In this document: piece by piece, positions 8,486-17,033 of the stretch
How the letters are laid out: each line of letters starts with the position of its first letter
How positions within the stretch are numbered: the first letter of the stretch is position 1
Source of the DNA: Rhodococcoides kroppenstedtii
GTDB lineage: Bacteria > Actinomycetota > Actinomycetes > Mycobacteriales > Mycobacteriaceae
Reading direction: 5' to 3'
Length of the DNA: 64,000 bases
Assembly: GCF_900111805.1 (NCBI RefSeq)
Contig: NZ_FOJN01000001.1
Span: 310,001 to 374,000, forward strand
The notes under the pieces: generated by a model
What the model was told of the DNA's origin: nothing
Databases searched by the model: none
What the model saw: the letters and a program-made list of their open reading frames with translations, nothing else
Made by a program: the position numbers and the translations under genes

Positions 8486-10227
8486 CCGATCGCGCGTCGC
8501 TGCGATGGCCCAACCTGCGTCTGCTGTGGACGTTCGTCAGGCCGCATCGGCGCATGTTCGTCGGAGGCCTGCTGCTCGGGCTGCTGGCGACCGGCTCGTC
8601 GCTCGCGACTCCCCTGGTGACCAAACGACTGCTCGACTCGTTCGAGGTGCCCGGCGCCACCACGTCCGCGGTGACGGTGCTGGTGATCCTGCTTCTGGTG
8701 GGCATCGTCGTCGGCTTCGCGCAGCGGCTGTTGCTCGGCACGATGGCCGAGCGGGTGGTCCTGGAAGCCCGCTCGTCGATGGTGAGCCGGTTCTTCGGCG
8801 CCACCGTGCCGGCCGTCACCGCGCGCCCGGCGGGCGAGATGCTCACCCGCGTCACGTCCGACACGGTGCTACTGCGCGAAGCGTCGTCGTGGGCGCTCGT
8901 GGAGATCGTCAACGGCACCATCGCGATCGTCGGCGTGGTGATCCTCATGGCCACGCTCGACCTTCCCCTGCTCGGGACGGCTCTGCTCGGCATCGCCGGC
9001 ATCGGTGTCGCCGCCGGACTGCTCATGCCGAAAGTAGCTGCGGCGCAACGCGACGCGCAGGCCGCGATGGGACGGCTGGGCGGCATGCTCGAGGGTGCTC
9101 TGCGCGCGGTCCGCACCGTCAAGGCCAGTCGAGCCGAGGACCGCGAGGGCGACCGGATCGTCGACGAGGCGCGAGTGTCGGCCTCGTTCGGCATCCGGTC
9201 CGTCCGACTCGAGGCGTGGGCCTGGACCATCACCGGCAGCGGCATCCAGCTCACCATCATCGCCGTGCTCGGCGTGGGCGCGTACCGCGTGTCCTCCGGT
9301 GCGCTCGCGGTGTCGTCGCTGGTGGCCTTCCTGCTCTACGCGTTCCAGCTCGTCGGACCGGTCGCGCAGTTGACGCTCTACGTCGCCCAGCTGCAACGCG
9401 GTGTCGCGGCCGCCGCCCGTATCCGCGAGGTGCAGCTCATGGAGCCGGAGCCCGACGCGCCCGCCACCGTGGCCGTTCTCCCCACCCGCATCGAGGACGC
9501 CCCGTCCGCGCTGGAGTTGCGCGGCGTCACCGCCGGGTACGGCGACGACCGGTCGGCCGTCCACGCGATCGACCTCACCGTGGCGGCCCGCGGCCACACG
9601 GCGCTGGTCGGCCCGTCCGGCGCCGGGAAGACCACCCTGTTCTCCCTGCTGCTCCGGTTCCTCGAACCGCGCGACGGCGAGCTGATCCTCGGCGGTGTTC
9701 CCTACGCGGCGCTGTCCCACCGACAGATCCGCCAGCGCATCGGCTACGTCGAGCAGGCCACGCCCACCCTGCCGGGGACCATCGCGCAGAACCTGCGCCT
9801 GACGCATCCCGACGCCTCGGACGACGAACTCTGGGCAGCGCTGAGCCGCGTGCGGCTCGCCGAGAAGATGGAGTCGTTGCCCGCCGGTCTGGACACCGAG
9901 TTGCGGGACACCGCGGTGTCCGGGGGCGAGCGTCAGCGCATCGCCCTCGCGCGGGCCATCGTGCGGCCGCCCGACATCCTGCTGCTCGACGAGGCCACTG
10001 CTCAGGTCGACGGCATCACCGAGGCCGCGATCCACGAGGTGATCCGCGACCTGTCCGCTCGGGGCGCCGTGGTCACCATCGCGCACCGACTGTCGACGGT
10101 GATCGACGCCGACACGATCGTCGTCCTGGAGCAGGGCCGCGTCCGCGCGCAGGGCTCGCACACGGCGCTGCTGACCTCGGACACCCTGTACCGCGACCTG
10201 GTGGAGGCGCTGCGGATCGCGACCTGA
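8482..10227 (+). CDS. ABC exporter, fused permease-ATPase
   Basis: This is a 581-residue half-transporter of the multidrug/lipid exporter type. The transmembrane domain spans about 1-320, with six predicted segments and PAGEMLTRVTSDTVLLRE near 115-132. The nucleotide-binding domain has Walker A GPSGAGKTT near 376-384, signature SGGERQRIALARA near 478, Walker B DILLLDEATAQ near 496-506, and the H-loop in IAHRLSTV near 533. It probably works as a homodimer, because no second half-transporter gene is adjacent. It is translationally coupled to recQ (GTGA). The family exports lipids, peptides or drugs; the cargo cannot be inferred. Confidence 0.88.
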   Translation: MTDRASLRWPNLRLLWTFVRPHRRMFVGGLLLGLLATGSSLATPLVTKRLLDSFEVPGATTSAVTVLVILLLVGIVVGFAQRLLLGTMAERVVLEARSSMVSRFFGATVPAVTARPAGEMLTRVTSDTVLLREASSWALVEIVNGTIAIVGVVILMATLDLPLLGTALLGIAGIGVAAGLLMPKVAAAQRDAQAAMGRLGGMLEGALRAVRTVKASRAEDREGDRIVDEARVSASFGIRSVRLEAWAWTITGSGIQLTIIAVLGVGAYRVSSGALAVSSLVAFLLYAFQLVGPVAQLTLYVAQLQRGVAAAARIREVQLMEPEPDAPATVAVLPTRIEDAPSALELRGVTAGYGDDRSAVHAIDLTVAARGHTALVGPSGAGKTTLFSLLLRFLEPRDGELILGGVPYAALSHRQIRQRIGYVEQATPTLPGTIAQNLRLTHPDASDDELWAALSRVRLAEKMESLPAGLDTELRDTAVSGGERQRIALARAIVRPPDILLLDEATAQVDGITEAAIHEVIRDLSARGAVVTIAHRLSTVIDADTIVVLEQGRVRAQGSHTALLTSDTLYRDLVEALRIAT

Positions 10228-10242
10228 GCGGCGAGACGTGGC

Positions 10243-10890
10243 TCAGACGGCGGCGAGCGTCGGATCCCCACCGGTGACGGCGTCCACCACCCGGCGTCCC
10301 ACGTCCGCGGCGTCGCCCCCGGCCGCCTGCTCGAGGTCCACCGCGCGCACCGTGACACCCGACGCCGCGAGTTGCGCGGCCAATTGCTCCGCCAGTCGGT
10401 CCAGCAGGGCCGCCGCGAGCGATGCGCCGTCCAGACCTGCGGTGACGGCCGCCCGGTGCGGCACCAGGATGATGCCGGAGTGCTGACACATCATGTGCCG
10501 GGCGGCGGCACGGGCGGTGATGAAGTGGGATCGCAAGGCCCCGAGAACGGGACCTTCCAACTCGGCCAGTTCGGTGTAGTCGACGCGGCGGTGAGTCTGC
10601 TCGGCGACGGGTGTGGGACCCACCAGGTCCACCGAGATGTCGATGCTCCCCGAGCACGCCGCGACGACGTCGACGTACTCGTCGACGTCCACCTCGTCGA
10701 GAACGTCGAGCACCTGCGCCTCGGCCTGTCCGCCGAGGTCGGTGATCCGCCGCACGACGGCGTCCAACCGGGTGCGGGAGCGGCCGACCAGGTGCACGCG
10801 CGCTCCACCGCGGGCGAGAGCCGACGCGACGGCGCTGCCCACCACACCACCTGCGCCGTAGACCACGGCGTTGGCACCGGACAGCAGCAC
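10243..10890 (-). CDS. SDR-like Rossmann protein lacking the catalytic Tyr-Lys
   Basis: The 215-residue protein has the short-chain dehydrogenase N-terminus: VLLSGANAVVYGAGGVVGSAV with the glycine-rich NAD(P) loop GAGGVVG, then GRSRTRLDAV for the adenosine ribose site. The expected active site is missing. Where SDRs have Ser then YxxxK, this protein reads IILVPHRAAVTAGLDGASLAAALLD. It may be a non-catalytic binding protein or act by another residue. I place the start at GTG 10890, giving the family-like start MLLSGA, although AGGAGG is only 4 nt away; a GTG at 10920 in frame is the alternative. It converges on the ABC exporter gene with a 15-nt gap. Confidence 0.7.
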   Translation of the reverse strand: MLLSGANAVVYGAGGVVGSAVASALARGGARVHLVGRSRTRLDAVVRRITDLGGQAEAQVLDVLDEVDVDEYVDVVAACSGSIDISVDLVGPTPVAEQTHRRVDYTELAELEGPVLGALRSHFITARAAARHMMCQHSGIILVPHRAAVTAGLDGASLAAALLDRLAEQLAAQLAASGVTVRAVDLEQAAGGDAADVGRRVVDAVTGGDPTLAAV

Positions 10891-10941
10891 GTCGCCTCCT
10901 CGTACCCGCTCGCCCGACACGGACTCTCGCGGATCGTGGCC

Positions 10942-12468
10942 TCAGGGTACTGAGACGACGTCCTCGTCGTCGGCCTTTTCGGCGGCCGGAGCGTCGGGTT
11001 CGTCGGACGTCGCGGCTTCGCTCGGGGTCTCACCGCGGCGCACGACGACCGACGCCACCGCCAGGGTGGCGAGCGCCGCGAGCACCGCGACGAGGGTCGG
11101 CAGGCCTGCTCCGCCCACCGCATCGGTCAGCGCCCGCACGATCTGACCGACCGGGGTGACGTCGGCCGCCTGCGCCAACAGCCCACTCGCGCCGCGCAGC
11201 ACCGCGCCACCGAGGATCACCTGCACCAATCCGAGCAGCGCGAGCACGGCCGCGCCGACCACGGGACCGAGGACGAGCCGCACCGCGCGGCACGCCGTGA
11301 CCACCGCGGCGACCCAGAGGCCGACGGTCACGGTGGCGACCGCCGATCCCGCCAACGAGGCACCGGTGTCGACGAACGTCAGGGCCAGGACCATCGCCGC
11401 GGCCGCACCGACGGCGCCGATCACCGCGGCCCGCGCCCGCGGGACCAGGAACCCGACCAGCGCGGCCGCCAGGACGGCGAACACCGCGGTCAGGTACGGC
11501 CAGCTCTCGACAGCAGGTCGCACGACGAAGGACGACCCGGTCGGGTCCACTTCGGTCGACGCCGCGGCGGGGAGGGACGAGGACGCCTTGTCGACGTTGG
11601 AGCGCAGCGTGGTGAACATCCCTTCCATCGGTCCGACGCCGTCGCGCAGACGCGTCGTGCCGTCGACCAGCAGGACGCCGCCGTCGTCGAGCTGGACCAG
11701 ACCGTCGCGCAGCTGCGCCGACCCGTCCGTGGCCCGGACGATGCCGTCGACGAACGGCGACGACGGATCCGACAGCTGGTAGGACACCTGCCGGGCGCCG
11801 TCGCGGAGCCGTTCCAGGTCGGCGAGAACCCCGCCGTTCAGGCCCTGGGTCCGCAGGAGGTCGAGGACCGTACGCAGCTGATCGGCGGTGGCCGCCGCCG
11901 CGGGGTCGGTGGACGCGGCCACGGAGTCGAGTGTCTGCTGCACGATCACCTCGATCTGCCCCTGGGCGGCGCCCACCCCGGTCAGCGCGCCGACGACCCG
12001 GTCGACGCCGCCGCTGACCTGCGTGGACCCGTCGCCCAGCTGCCACAGTCCCTGCCGCAGCTGGGTCATGCCGTCGGCCAGCTGATCGCCGCCGTCGCGG
12101 GCCTGCCCGAGCCCGTCGGCCAGTCGATGTGCGCCGTCGTCGAGTTCGACACTGCCGTCGGTCAGTTCGGTCATGCCGCCGGTGAGGATCTGCAGCGGGA
12201 GCGCCGTGTTGCCGAGCGCGCCGCGCGTCGCGGCGAGAGGGTCGCTCGCCTGCGACGCAGGAACGACGCGCGTGGGTCCGCCGGCGGACCCGTCGTCGTC
12301 GGTCGTCGCCGCGACGACGACCCCCGCCGCGAGAGTGGGCACCATCAGCGCCAGCAGCAGCCCGGCCGCGGCGCGGCTCCGCCTCGAGGGCCGCAGAGGC
12401 AGCCGAGGCCGCGAACCCCCCGAACGCGCCGGGACCAGGCGGGACAGCGAGGACGACACGCGCATCAT
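10942..12468 (-). CDS. YhgE/Pip-type membrane protein with xxxLxxG heptad repeats
   Basis: This 508-residue membrane protein has a signal-anchor at about 32-55 (AAAGLLLALMVPTLAAGVVVAA). A long extracytoplasmic region follows (about 95-290) built of repeating ADGLGQARDGGDQLADGM-type units with Leu-x-x-Gly every seven residues, as in YhgE/Pip proteins. About five membrane segments span 325-480, and the tail is acidic. The family includes phage infection proteins and ESX- or lipid-export-associated proteins; the substrate is unknown. The ATG at 12468 follows a TATCGT element by 6 nt, suggesting a leaderless mRNA. A second YhgE-related protein is at 4202-5521, but the two do not look like recent copies. 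Confidence 0.75.
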   Translation of the reverse strand: MMRVSSSLSRLVPARSGGSRPRLPLRPSRRSRAAAGLLLALMVPTLAAGVVVAATTDDDGSAGGPTRVVPASQASDPLAATRGALGNTALPLQILTGGMTELTDGSVELDDGAHRLADGLGQARDGGDQLADGMTQLRQGLWQLGDGSTQVSGGVDRVVGALTGVGAAQGQIEVIVQQTLDSVAASTDPAAAATADQLRTVLDLLRTQGLNGGVLADLERLRDGARQVSYQLSDPSSPFVDGIVRATDGSAQLRDGLVQLDDGGVLLVDGTTRLRDGVGPMEGMFTTLRSNVDKASSSLPAAASTEVDPTGSSFVVRPAVESWPYLTAVFAVLAAALVGFLVPRARAAVIGAVGAAAAMVLALTFVDTGASLAGSAVATVTVGLWVAAVVTACRAVRLVLGPVVGAAVLALLGLVQVILGGAVLRGASGLLAQAADVTPVGQIVRALTDAVGGAGLPTLVAVLAALATLAVASVVVRRGETPSEAATSDEPDAPAAEKADDEDVVSVP

Positions 12469-12480
12469 GGCCGGACGATA
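12466..12480 (-). promoter_or_regulatory. Leaderless promoter -10 of heptad-repeat membrane gene
   Basis: TATCGT at 12480-12475 on the minus strand, 6 nt, then ATG at 12468. No Shine-Dalgarno is present. Confidence 0.5.
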
Positions 12481-12629
12481 ACGAGAAATGGCTGGAAAAG
12501 GTGGGTGCCATGCCGCAGCGAGCAGCGCGAATCGGCTCGAGAGAGACGGACCGACGTGTGACCACCTTCACACAGCCGCTGCATACAGGGGATTGACGGG
12601 GTTCCTCCGGCCCGTCTCCGTCATGGCGC

Positions 12630-12658
12630 CTGACTTCCCGCGGCGTCCTTGTTACGTT
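12630..12658 (+). promoter_or_regulatory. Putative promoter of ectABC
   Basis: CTGACT (12630-12635) and TACGTT (12653-12658) are separated by 17 nt and end 10 nt before the ectA ATG. The 5' leader would be only about 3 nt, so ectA may be translated nearly leaderless. Confidence 0.45.
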
Positions 12659-12668
12659 CGATTGCCAT

Positions 12669-13232
12669 ATGACGCCCGTGTTACAGAGCGCGACCTCGAC
12701 CCCGCCCGATCTCGACTCCCGACACGAATACCGTCCACCGACGGTCGACGACGGTGTCCGCCTCTGGGAAATGGCCCGCGATTCCGAGGTGCTCGACGTC
12801 AATTCCAGTTACTCGTACCTGTTGTGGTGCCGCGACTTCGCGGCGACGTCCGTCGTCGCGGTCGACGGTGGCGATCGACCCGTCGGTTTCGTGACCGGTT
12901 ACCTCCGACCGGACGCCCCGCACACGGTGTTCGTCTGGCAGGTCGCCGTCGACGCCGCTCACCGCGGCCGAGGACTCGCCCGCGGCATGCTCGACTCCCT
13001 CGTCGACCGGGTCGTCTCCGAGCACGGCGTCACCACCCTGGAAACCACGGTCAGCCCCGACAACGCGGCGTCGATCGCCACGTTCACCTCGCTCGCGCGG
13101 CGGCGGGGCACCGGCATCGTCCGCTCGGACCTGTTCGCCGCCGGGTCGTTCCCGGACGCGCATCAGCCGGAAGACCTCTACACCGTCGGCCCCTTCGCGG
13201 CCCCCACCACCGATTCTCAGGAGACCTCATGA
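12669..13232 (+). CDS. ectA: L-2,4-diaminobutyrate acetyltransferase
   Basis: EctA (187 residues) is a GNAT-fold enzyme that acetylates L-2,4-diaminobutyrate at N4 with acetyl-CoA, the second step of ectoine synthesis. The family N-terminus RPPTVDDGVRLWEMARDS is present, as are LDVNSSYSYLLWCRDFAATS near 45-64, the acetyl-CoA loop AAHRGRGLARGML near 107-119, and VSPDNAASIATF near 135-146. It is the first gene of ectABC and its stop overlaps the ectB start (ATGA). Ectoine is a compatible solute, so expression is expected to respond to osmotic stress, though no specific operator was recognised. Confidence 0.95.
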   Translation: MTPVLQSATSTPPDLDSRHEYRPPTVDDGVRLWEMARDSEVLDVNSSYSYLLWCRDFAATSVVAVDGGDRPVGFVTGYLRPDAPHTVFVWQVAVDAAHRGRGLARGMLDSLVDRVVSEHGVTTLETTVSPDNAASIATFTSLARRRGTGIVRSDLFAAGSFPDAHQPEDLYTVGPFAAPTTDSQETS

Positions 13233-14494
13233 ACCAGATCACCCCCACCCCGGACGTGTTCGAGAACCACGAGTCGCAGGTCCGCAGCTACAGCCGCCAG
13301 TGGCCCGCCGTGTTCGACACCGCGCAGGGCTCGTGGATCACCGACGAGAACGGCAAGCGTTACCTCGACTTCTTCGCCGGCGCCGGTGCGCTGAACTACG
13401 GCCACAACCACCCGGTCCTCAAGACCGCACTGGTGGACTACATCATGCGCGACGGCATCACCCACGGCCTCGACATGTCCACCGTGGCCAAGCGCGACTT
13501 CCTGGCCACCTTCACCGAGAAGATCCTGGCGCCGCGTGGACTCGACTACAAGGTGCAGTTCCCCGGACCCACCGGGACCAACACCGTCGAGGCCGCCCTC
13601 AAGCTCGCCCGCAAGGTGACCGGTCGCTCGTCGGTCATCAACTTCACCAACGCTTTTCACGGAATGACGCTCGGCGCCCTGTCGGTCACCGGCAATTCCA
13701 TGAAGCGCGCCGGCGCCGGCATTCCCCTGGTGCACGCGACCCCGATGCCGTTCGACAACTACTTCGGCGGCGCCACCGACGACTTCCAGTGGATGGAACG
13801 GGTGCTCGACGATTCCGGCAGCGGCATCAACCGTCCCGCCGCGGTCATCGTCGAGACCATCCAGGGTGAGGGCGGCGTGAACGTCGCCCGCGCCGAGTGG
13901 CTGCAGGCCCTCGCCGAGCTGCTGAAGCGCCGCGACATCCTGCTCATCGTCGACGACGTCCAGATGGGCGTCGGCCGCACCGGCCAGTTCTTCTCGTTCG
14001 AAGAGGCCGGCATCGTGCCGGACATCGTCACGCTGTCGAAGTCCATCGGCGGCTACGGAATGCCCATGGCGCTCACCTTGATCCGCCCCGACCTCGACGT
14101 GTGGGGGCCGGGCGAGCACAACGGCACGTTCCGCGGCAACAACCCCGCTTTCGTCACCAGCGCCGCGGCGATCGAGCATTTCTGGTCCGACGACACCTTC
14201 GAGAAGGAGATTCTCGCGAAGGGCGAGCGCATCCGGGCCGCGTTCACCGACCTCGCCGATCGCTTCGAGGGCGTGAGCACCCGCGGCCGCGGCATGGTGC
14301 ACGGGCTGGTCTTCGCCGACGGTGACCTCGCCGGCAAGGTGACCTCCATGGCTTACGACCAGGGTCTGCTCGCGGAGACGTCCGGCCCGTCGGACGAGGT
14401 GGTCAAGCTGCTCCCGCCGCTGACCATCTCCGAGGAGGATCTCGACCACGGTCTGTCGATCCTGCGCCAGGCCACCGAGACCGTCTGCTCCTGA
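13229..14494 (+). CDS. ectB: Diaminobutyrate-2-oxoglutarate transaminase
   Basis: EctB (421 residues) is a class-III PLP aminotransferase that converts aspartate-semialdehyde and glutamate to 2,4-diaminobutyrate, the first committed ectoine step. The PLP lysine is about K271 in TLSKSIGGYGMPMA. The aspartate binding the pyridine nitrogen is in LLIVDDVQMGVGRTG, and the N-terminal FFAGAGALNYGHNHP is characteristic of EctB. CAGGAGA lies 6 nt before the ATG. It is coupled to ectA by ATGA and followed by ectC after 33 nt. Confidence 0.96.
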   Translation: MNQITPTPDVFENHESQVRSYSRQWPAVFDTAQGSWITDENGKRYLDFFAGAGALNYGHNHPVLKTALVDYIMRDGITHGLDMSTVAKRDFLATFTEKILAPRGLDYKVQFPGPTGTNTVEAALKLARKVTGRSSVINFTNAFHGMTLGALSVTGNSMKRAGAGIPLVHATPMPFDNYFGGATDDFQWMERVLDDSGSGINRPAAVIVETIQGEGGVNVARAEWLQALAELLKRRDILLIVDDVQMGVGRTGQFFSFEEAGIVPDIVTLSKSIGGYGMPMALTLIRPDLDVWGPGEHNGTFRGNNPAFVTSAAAIEHFWSDDTFEKEILAKGERIRAAFTDLADRFEGVSTRGRGMVHGLVFADGDLAGKVTSMAYDQGLLAETSGPSDEVVKLLPPLTISEEDLDHGLSILRQATETVCS

Positions 14495-14527
14495 CCCACG
14501 TCGACCCAGCGAAAGGATCCGATTTCC

Positions 14528-14926
14528 ATGATCGTGCGCACCACCGACGAGATCACCGGCACCGAACGGGACATCGCCAGCGAGGACGGCCAGTGGCGGT
14601 CCAAGCGCATCGTCCTCGGCGGCGACCGGGTGGGCTTCTCCTTCCACGAGACCACCATCGAGCCGAACACGGTGAACAACTTCCACTACGCCAACCACGT
14701 CGAGGCCGTCTGGCTCATCGAAGGCGAAGGCACGCTCACCGACCGTGAGACCGGCGAGACCTACCCGCTCGGGCCCGGCAGCATGTACCTGCTGAACGGA
14801 CACGAGCGACACACCGTCGAGACCACCACGCGCATGCGCATGCTGTGCGTCTTCAACCCGCCCGTCGTCGGCGACGAGCGGCACGACGAGAACGGTGTCT
14901 ACCCGCTCATCGAGGTCCCTGCCTGA
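14528..14926 (+). CDS. ectC: L-ectoine synthase
   Basis: EctC (132 residues) is a cupin that cyclises N4-acetyl-diaminobutyrate to ectoine. Typical residues include FSFHETTIEPNTVNNFHYANH, VWLIEGEGTLTD and GPGSMYLLNGHERH, which carry the metal- and substrate-binding positions. Length is standard. GAAAGGATCC precedes the ATG. No ectD (ectoine hydroxylase) follows; the next gene is a sirtuin. The locus as seen therefore makes ectoine but not 5-hydroxyectoine, unless ectD lies elsewhere in the genome. Confidence 0.97.
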   Translation: MIVRTTDEITGTERDIASEDGQWRSKRIVLGGDRVGFSFHETTIEPNTVNNFHYANHVEAVWLIEGEGTLTDRETGETYPLGPGSMYLLNGHERHTVETTTRMRMLCVFNPPVVGDERHDENGVYPLIEVPA

Positions 14927-14996
14927 CCGCCCGCGGCACGGGCCTTCTGGCTCGGGCCCGACCCCGGCATCGCCGAACGAGACCGCGCGAGCGACC

Positions 14997-15012
14997 TATC
15001 CTGGACGAGGTG
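14997..15012 (+). promoter_or_regulatory. Leaderless promoter -10 of sirtuin gene
   Basis: TATCCT at 14997-15002, 7 nt, then GTG at 15010. It decides the sirtuin start and suggests transcription independent of ectABC. Confidence 0.6.
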
Positions 15013-15849
15013 ACCTCCGTTTCCCCGTTCTCACCGTCGCAGCGCGGTCTCGTCTCGTTGGACGACGTCCTGTCCCGCGGGAACGTCGTCGCCCTCACCG
15101 GTGCGGGCATGTCCACCGACTCCGGAATCCCGGACTACCGCGGCCCCGACTCGCCGCCCCGTAACCCCATGACCTTCCAGCAGTTCATCGGGGACGACGA
15201 GTTCCGTCGCCACTACTGGGCCCGTAACCACGTCGGATGGCGGCACATGGACGCGACCCGGCCGAACGCCGGCCACCGCGCGCTCGCCGAACTCGAACGG
15301 CGCGGGGTCGTGTCCGGCGTCATCACCCAGAACGTCGACATGCTCCACACCAAGGCCGGCAGCCGGAACGTCATAGACCTGCACGGCGTCTACGGCCGGG
15401 TGCGGTGCCTGTCCTGCGAGACGCTGATCTCCCGCGTCGCTCTCGACGAGCGGTTGACCGCCGTCAACCCCGGGTTCACCGAGTCCGTCGTCGGTGCGGA
15501 CGGAGTCGAGATCGCACCCGACGCGGACGCGGAGATCTCCAGCACGGCGCACTTCCGCATGGTCGACTGCGACCGGTGCGGCGGCATTCTCAAGCCGGAC
15601 ATCGTCTACTTCGGTGAGAGCGTGCCCAAGCCCCGCGTGCGCGCGGCGTACGACATGGTCGACGACGCCGCCGCACTGGTCGTTCTCGGATCGTCTCTGA
15701 CAGTCATGTCGGGCCTGCGCTTCGTCCGCCACGCGGCGAAGCACGACAAGCCCGTCGTCATCGTCAATCGCGGCACCACCCGCGGCGACGAGTTCGCGGA
15801 CGACACCCTGCACGCCGGGTGCTCGGAGGTGTTGACGTCGTACCTGTGA
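15010..15849 (+). CDS. Sir2-family NAD-dependent protein deacylase (sirtuin)
   Basis: This 279-residue sirtuin has NAD-binding ALTGAGMSTDSGIPDYRGPD near 31-50, TQNVDMLHTKAGS, the catalytic histidine in DLHGVYG, and zinc cysteines CLSCE and CDRCGG. VVLGSSLTVMSG and VNRGTTRGD complete the Rossmann half. It removes acyl groups from lysines using NAD. The zinc pairs are separated by a long insert of about 50 residues (TAVNPGFTESVVGADGVEIA...), as in bacterial class II sirtuins such as SIRT4-like enzymes. The GTG at 15010 fits a leaderless start. The stop overlaps the GTG of the following broken MFS gene. Confidence 0.92.
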   Translation: MTSVSPFSPSQRGLVSLDDVLSRGNVVALTGAGMSTDSGIPDYRGPDSPPRNPMTFQQFIGDDEFRRHYWARNHVGWRHMDATRPNAGHRALAELERRGVVSGVITQNVDMLHTKAGSRNVIDLHGVYGRVRCLSCETLISRVALDERLTAVNPGFTESVVGADGVEIAPDADAEISSTAHFRMVDCDRCGGILKPDIVYFGESVPKPRVRAAYDMVDDAAALVVLGSSLTVMSGLRFVRHAAKHDKPVVIVNRGTTRGDEFADDTLHAGCSEVLTSYL

Positions 15850-17033
15850 CGGCGGTCGCCGCGGTCTTCTTCGTCAACGGCGCCGTCCTCGGGAACTGGG
15901 GCCCGCGCATTCCGGCGATCGCGGCCGATCTCTCCCTCGACGCGGCCACGCTGGGCCTCGCGCTGGCCGGGATGGGCACGGGCGGCTTGCTGGCCACCCC
16001 GCTCGCGGCGCTGGCCATTCGCGCCCGCGGCAGCCGCTCGACCACGGTGGCCTCGGCCACGCTGCTGTCCGTCGCCATCGTGCTGCCGGCACTGGCGGGT
16101 ACCTGGTGGTCGCTCGGCCTCGCCGTGATGGTTCTCGGTGCCGCCGACGGCGTGATGGACGTCGCGATGAACGCGCAGGGCGTCCTGGTCGAGAAACGAT
16201 GTGACCGGTCGATCCTGAACCGTCTCCACGCGGGATAGAGCGCCGGCGCCGTCACCGGTGGGCTGATCGGCGCGGGTGCCGCGGCACTCGCCGTGCCCGT
16301 CGGGGTCCACTTCGCCGTGGTCGCCGCGGTCCTGCTCGCTCTCACCGCGCTCACCGCGCGCCACCTCGAGCCGGACACCGGGCACCGCGAACCCGACAGC
16401 CCGGACCGCCCCGGGCAGCCCGATCTCGCGGGACCGCCGCGTCGTTCGGTCCTCCCGGGCCGGTCGGGTCCGGCCGCGGCCCTCGCTCTGCTCGGCGCAC
16501 TCGTGTTCGTTTCCTCGCTCGTCGAGGACCTCCCCCAGTCCTGGGGCGCGCTGTACGCGACCGACCTCGGGGCGACGCCCGGACCCGCCGGACTCACCGT
16601 GGTCGCATTCTCGACGGCGATGTTCATCGGCCGCCTCGTCGGCGACGCCGTCGTGGACCGCGCGGGCCGCCACCGCGTTCTGATCGGCGGGTCCGTGGCC
16701 ATCGCCTCGGCTTTCCTCGCTGCACCGTGGGTCACCTCCCCCACCCTCGCGGTGGTGATGTTCGCGGTGGCCGGCCTCGGTGCCGCACCGATCTTCCCGG
16801 CGGTGTTCGGCATGGCGGGCCGGCTCCCCGGCATCGCTGCGGGCACCGCGCTGTCGGTGGTCTCGCTGGTGGCCCGCATCGGCATCCTCGTGGCCCCGAT
16901 CGGATTCGGCACCCTCGCCGGGCAGCTCGGATACGGCTGGGCGCTCTGGTCCATGGTGGTGGCGGGCCTCACCGTCGCCGCCCTGGCCACCGTGTTGCGA
17001 AAACGCACGTCAACTCACGTGCCGCAGGGGTAG
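15846..17033 (+). pseudogene. MFS transporter interrupted by an in-frame amber codon
   Basis: The reading frame begins at GTG 15846, overlapping the sirtuin stop, and encodes six membrane segments to TAG at 16236-16238 in NRLHAG*SAGAVTGG. The same frame continues without another stop to 17033 and encodes the second half of an MFS transporter (395 residues if joined). Related MFS proteins have tryptophan here (HAGWS/HAAWS), so the simplest explanation is TGG to TAG. The DNA is otherwise intact and uses normal codons, which suggests a recent mutation, a sequencing error, or possible read-through. The 3' end overlaps the convergent HNH gene by 24 nt. The substrate is unknown. Confidence 0.8.

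Noticed and set aside
4202-12468. Duplication of YhgE-type membrane proteins (4202-5521 and 10942-12468)
   Set aside because: They differ in architecture: only the second has Leu-x-x-Gly heptad repeats, and there is no evident sequence similarity beyond the broad family.
12669-14926. A possible ectD hydroxylase completing the ectoine operon
   Set aside because: The gene after ectC is a clear sirtuin with zinc cysteines and NAD motifs; no dioxygenase sequence is present nearby.
16236-16238. Amber codon in the MFS gene as a programmed UAG (pyrrolysine or selenocysteine-like) site
   Set aside because: No pyrrolysine machinery is seen, the family has tryptophan here, and UAG is not a selenocysteine codon. 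A point mutation or base-call error is simpler.
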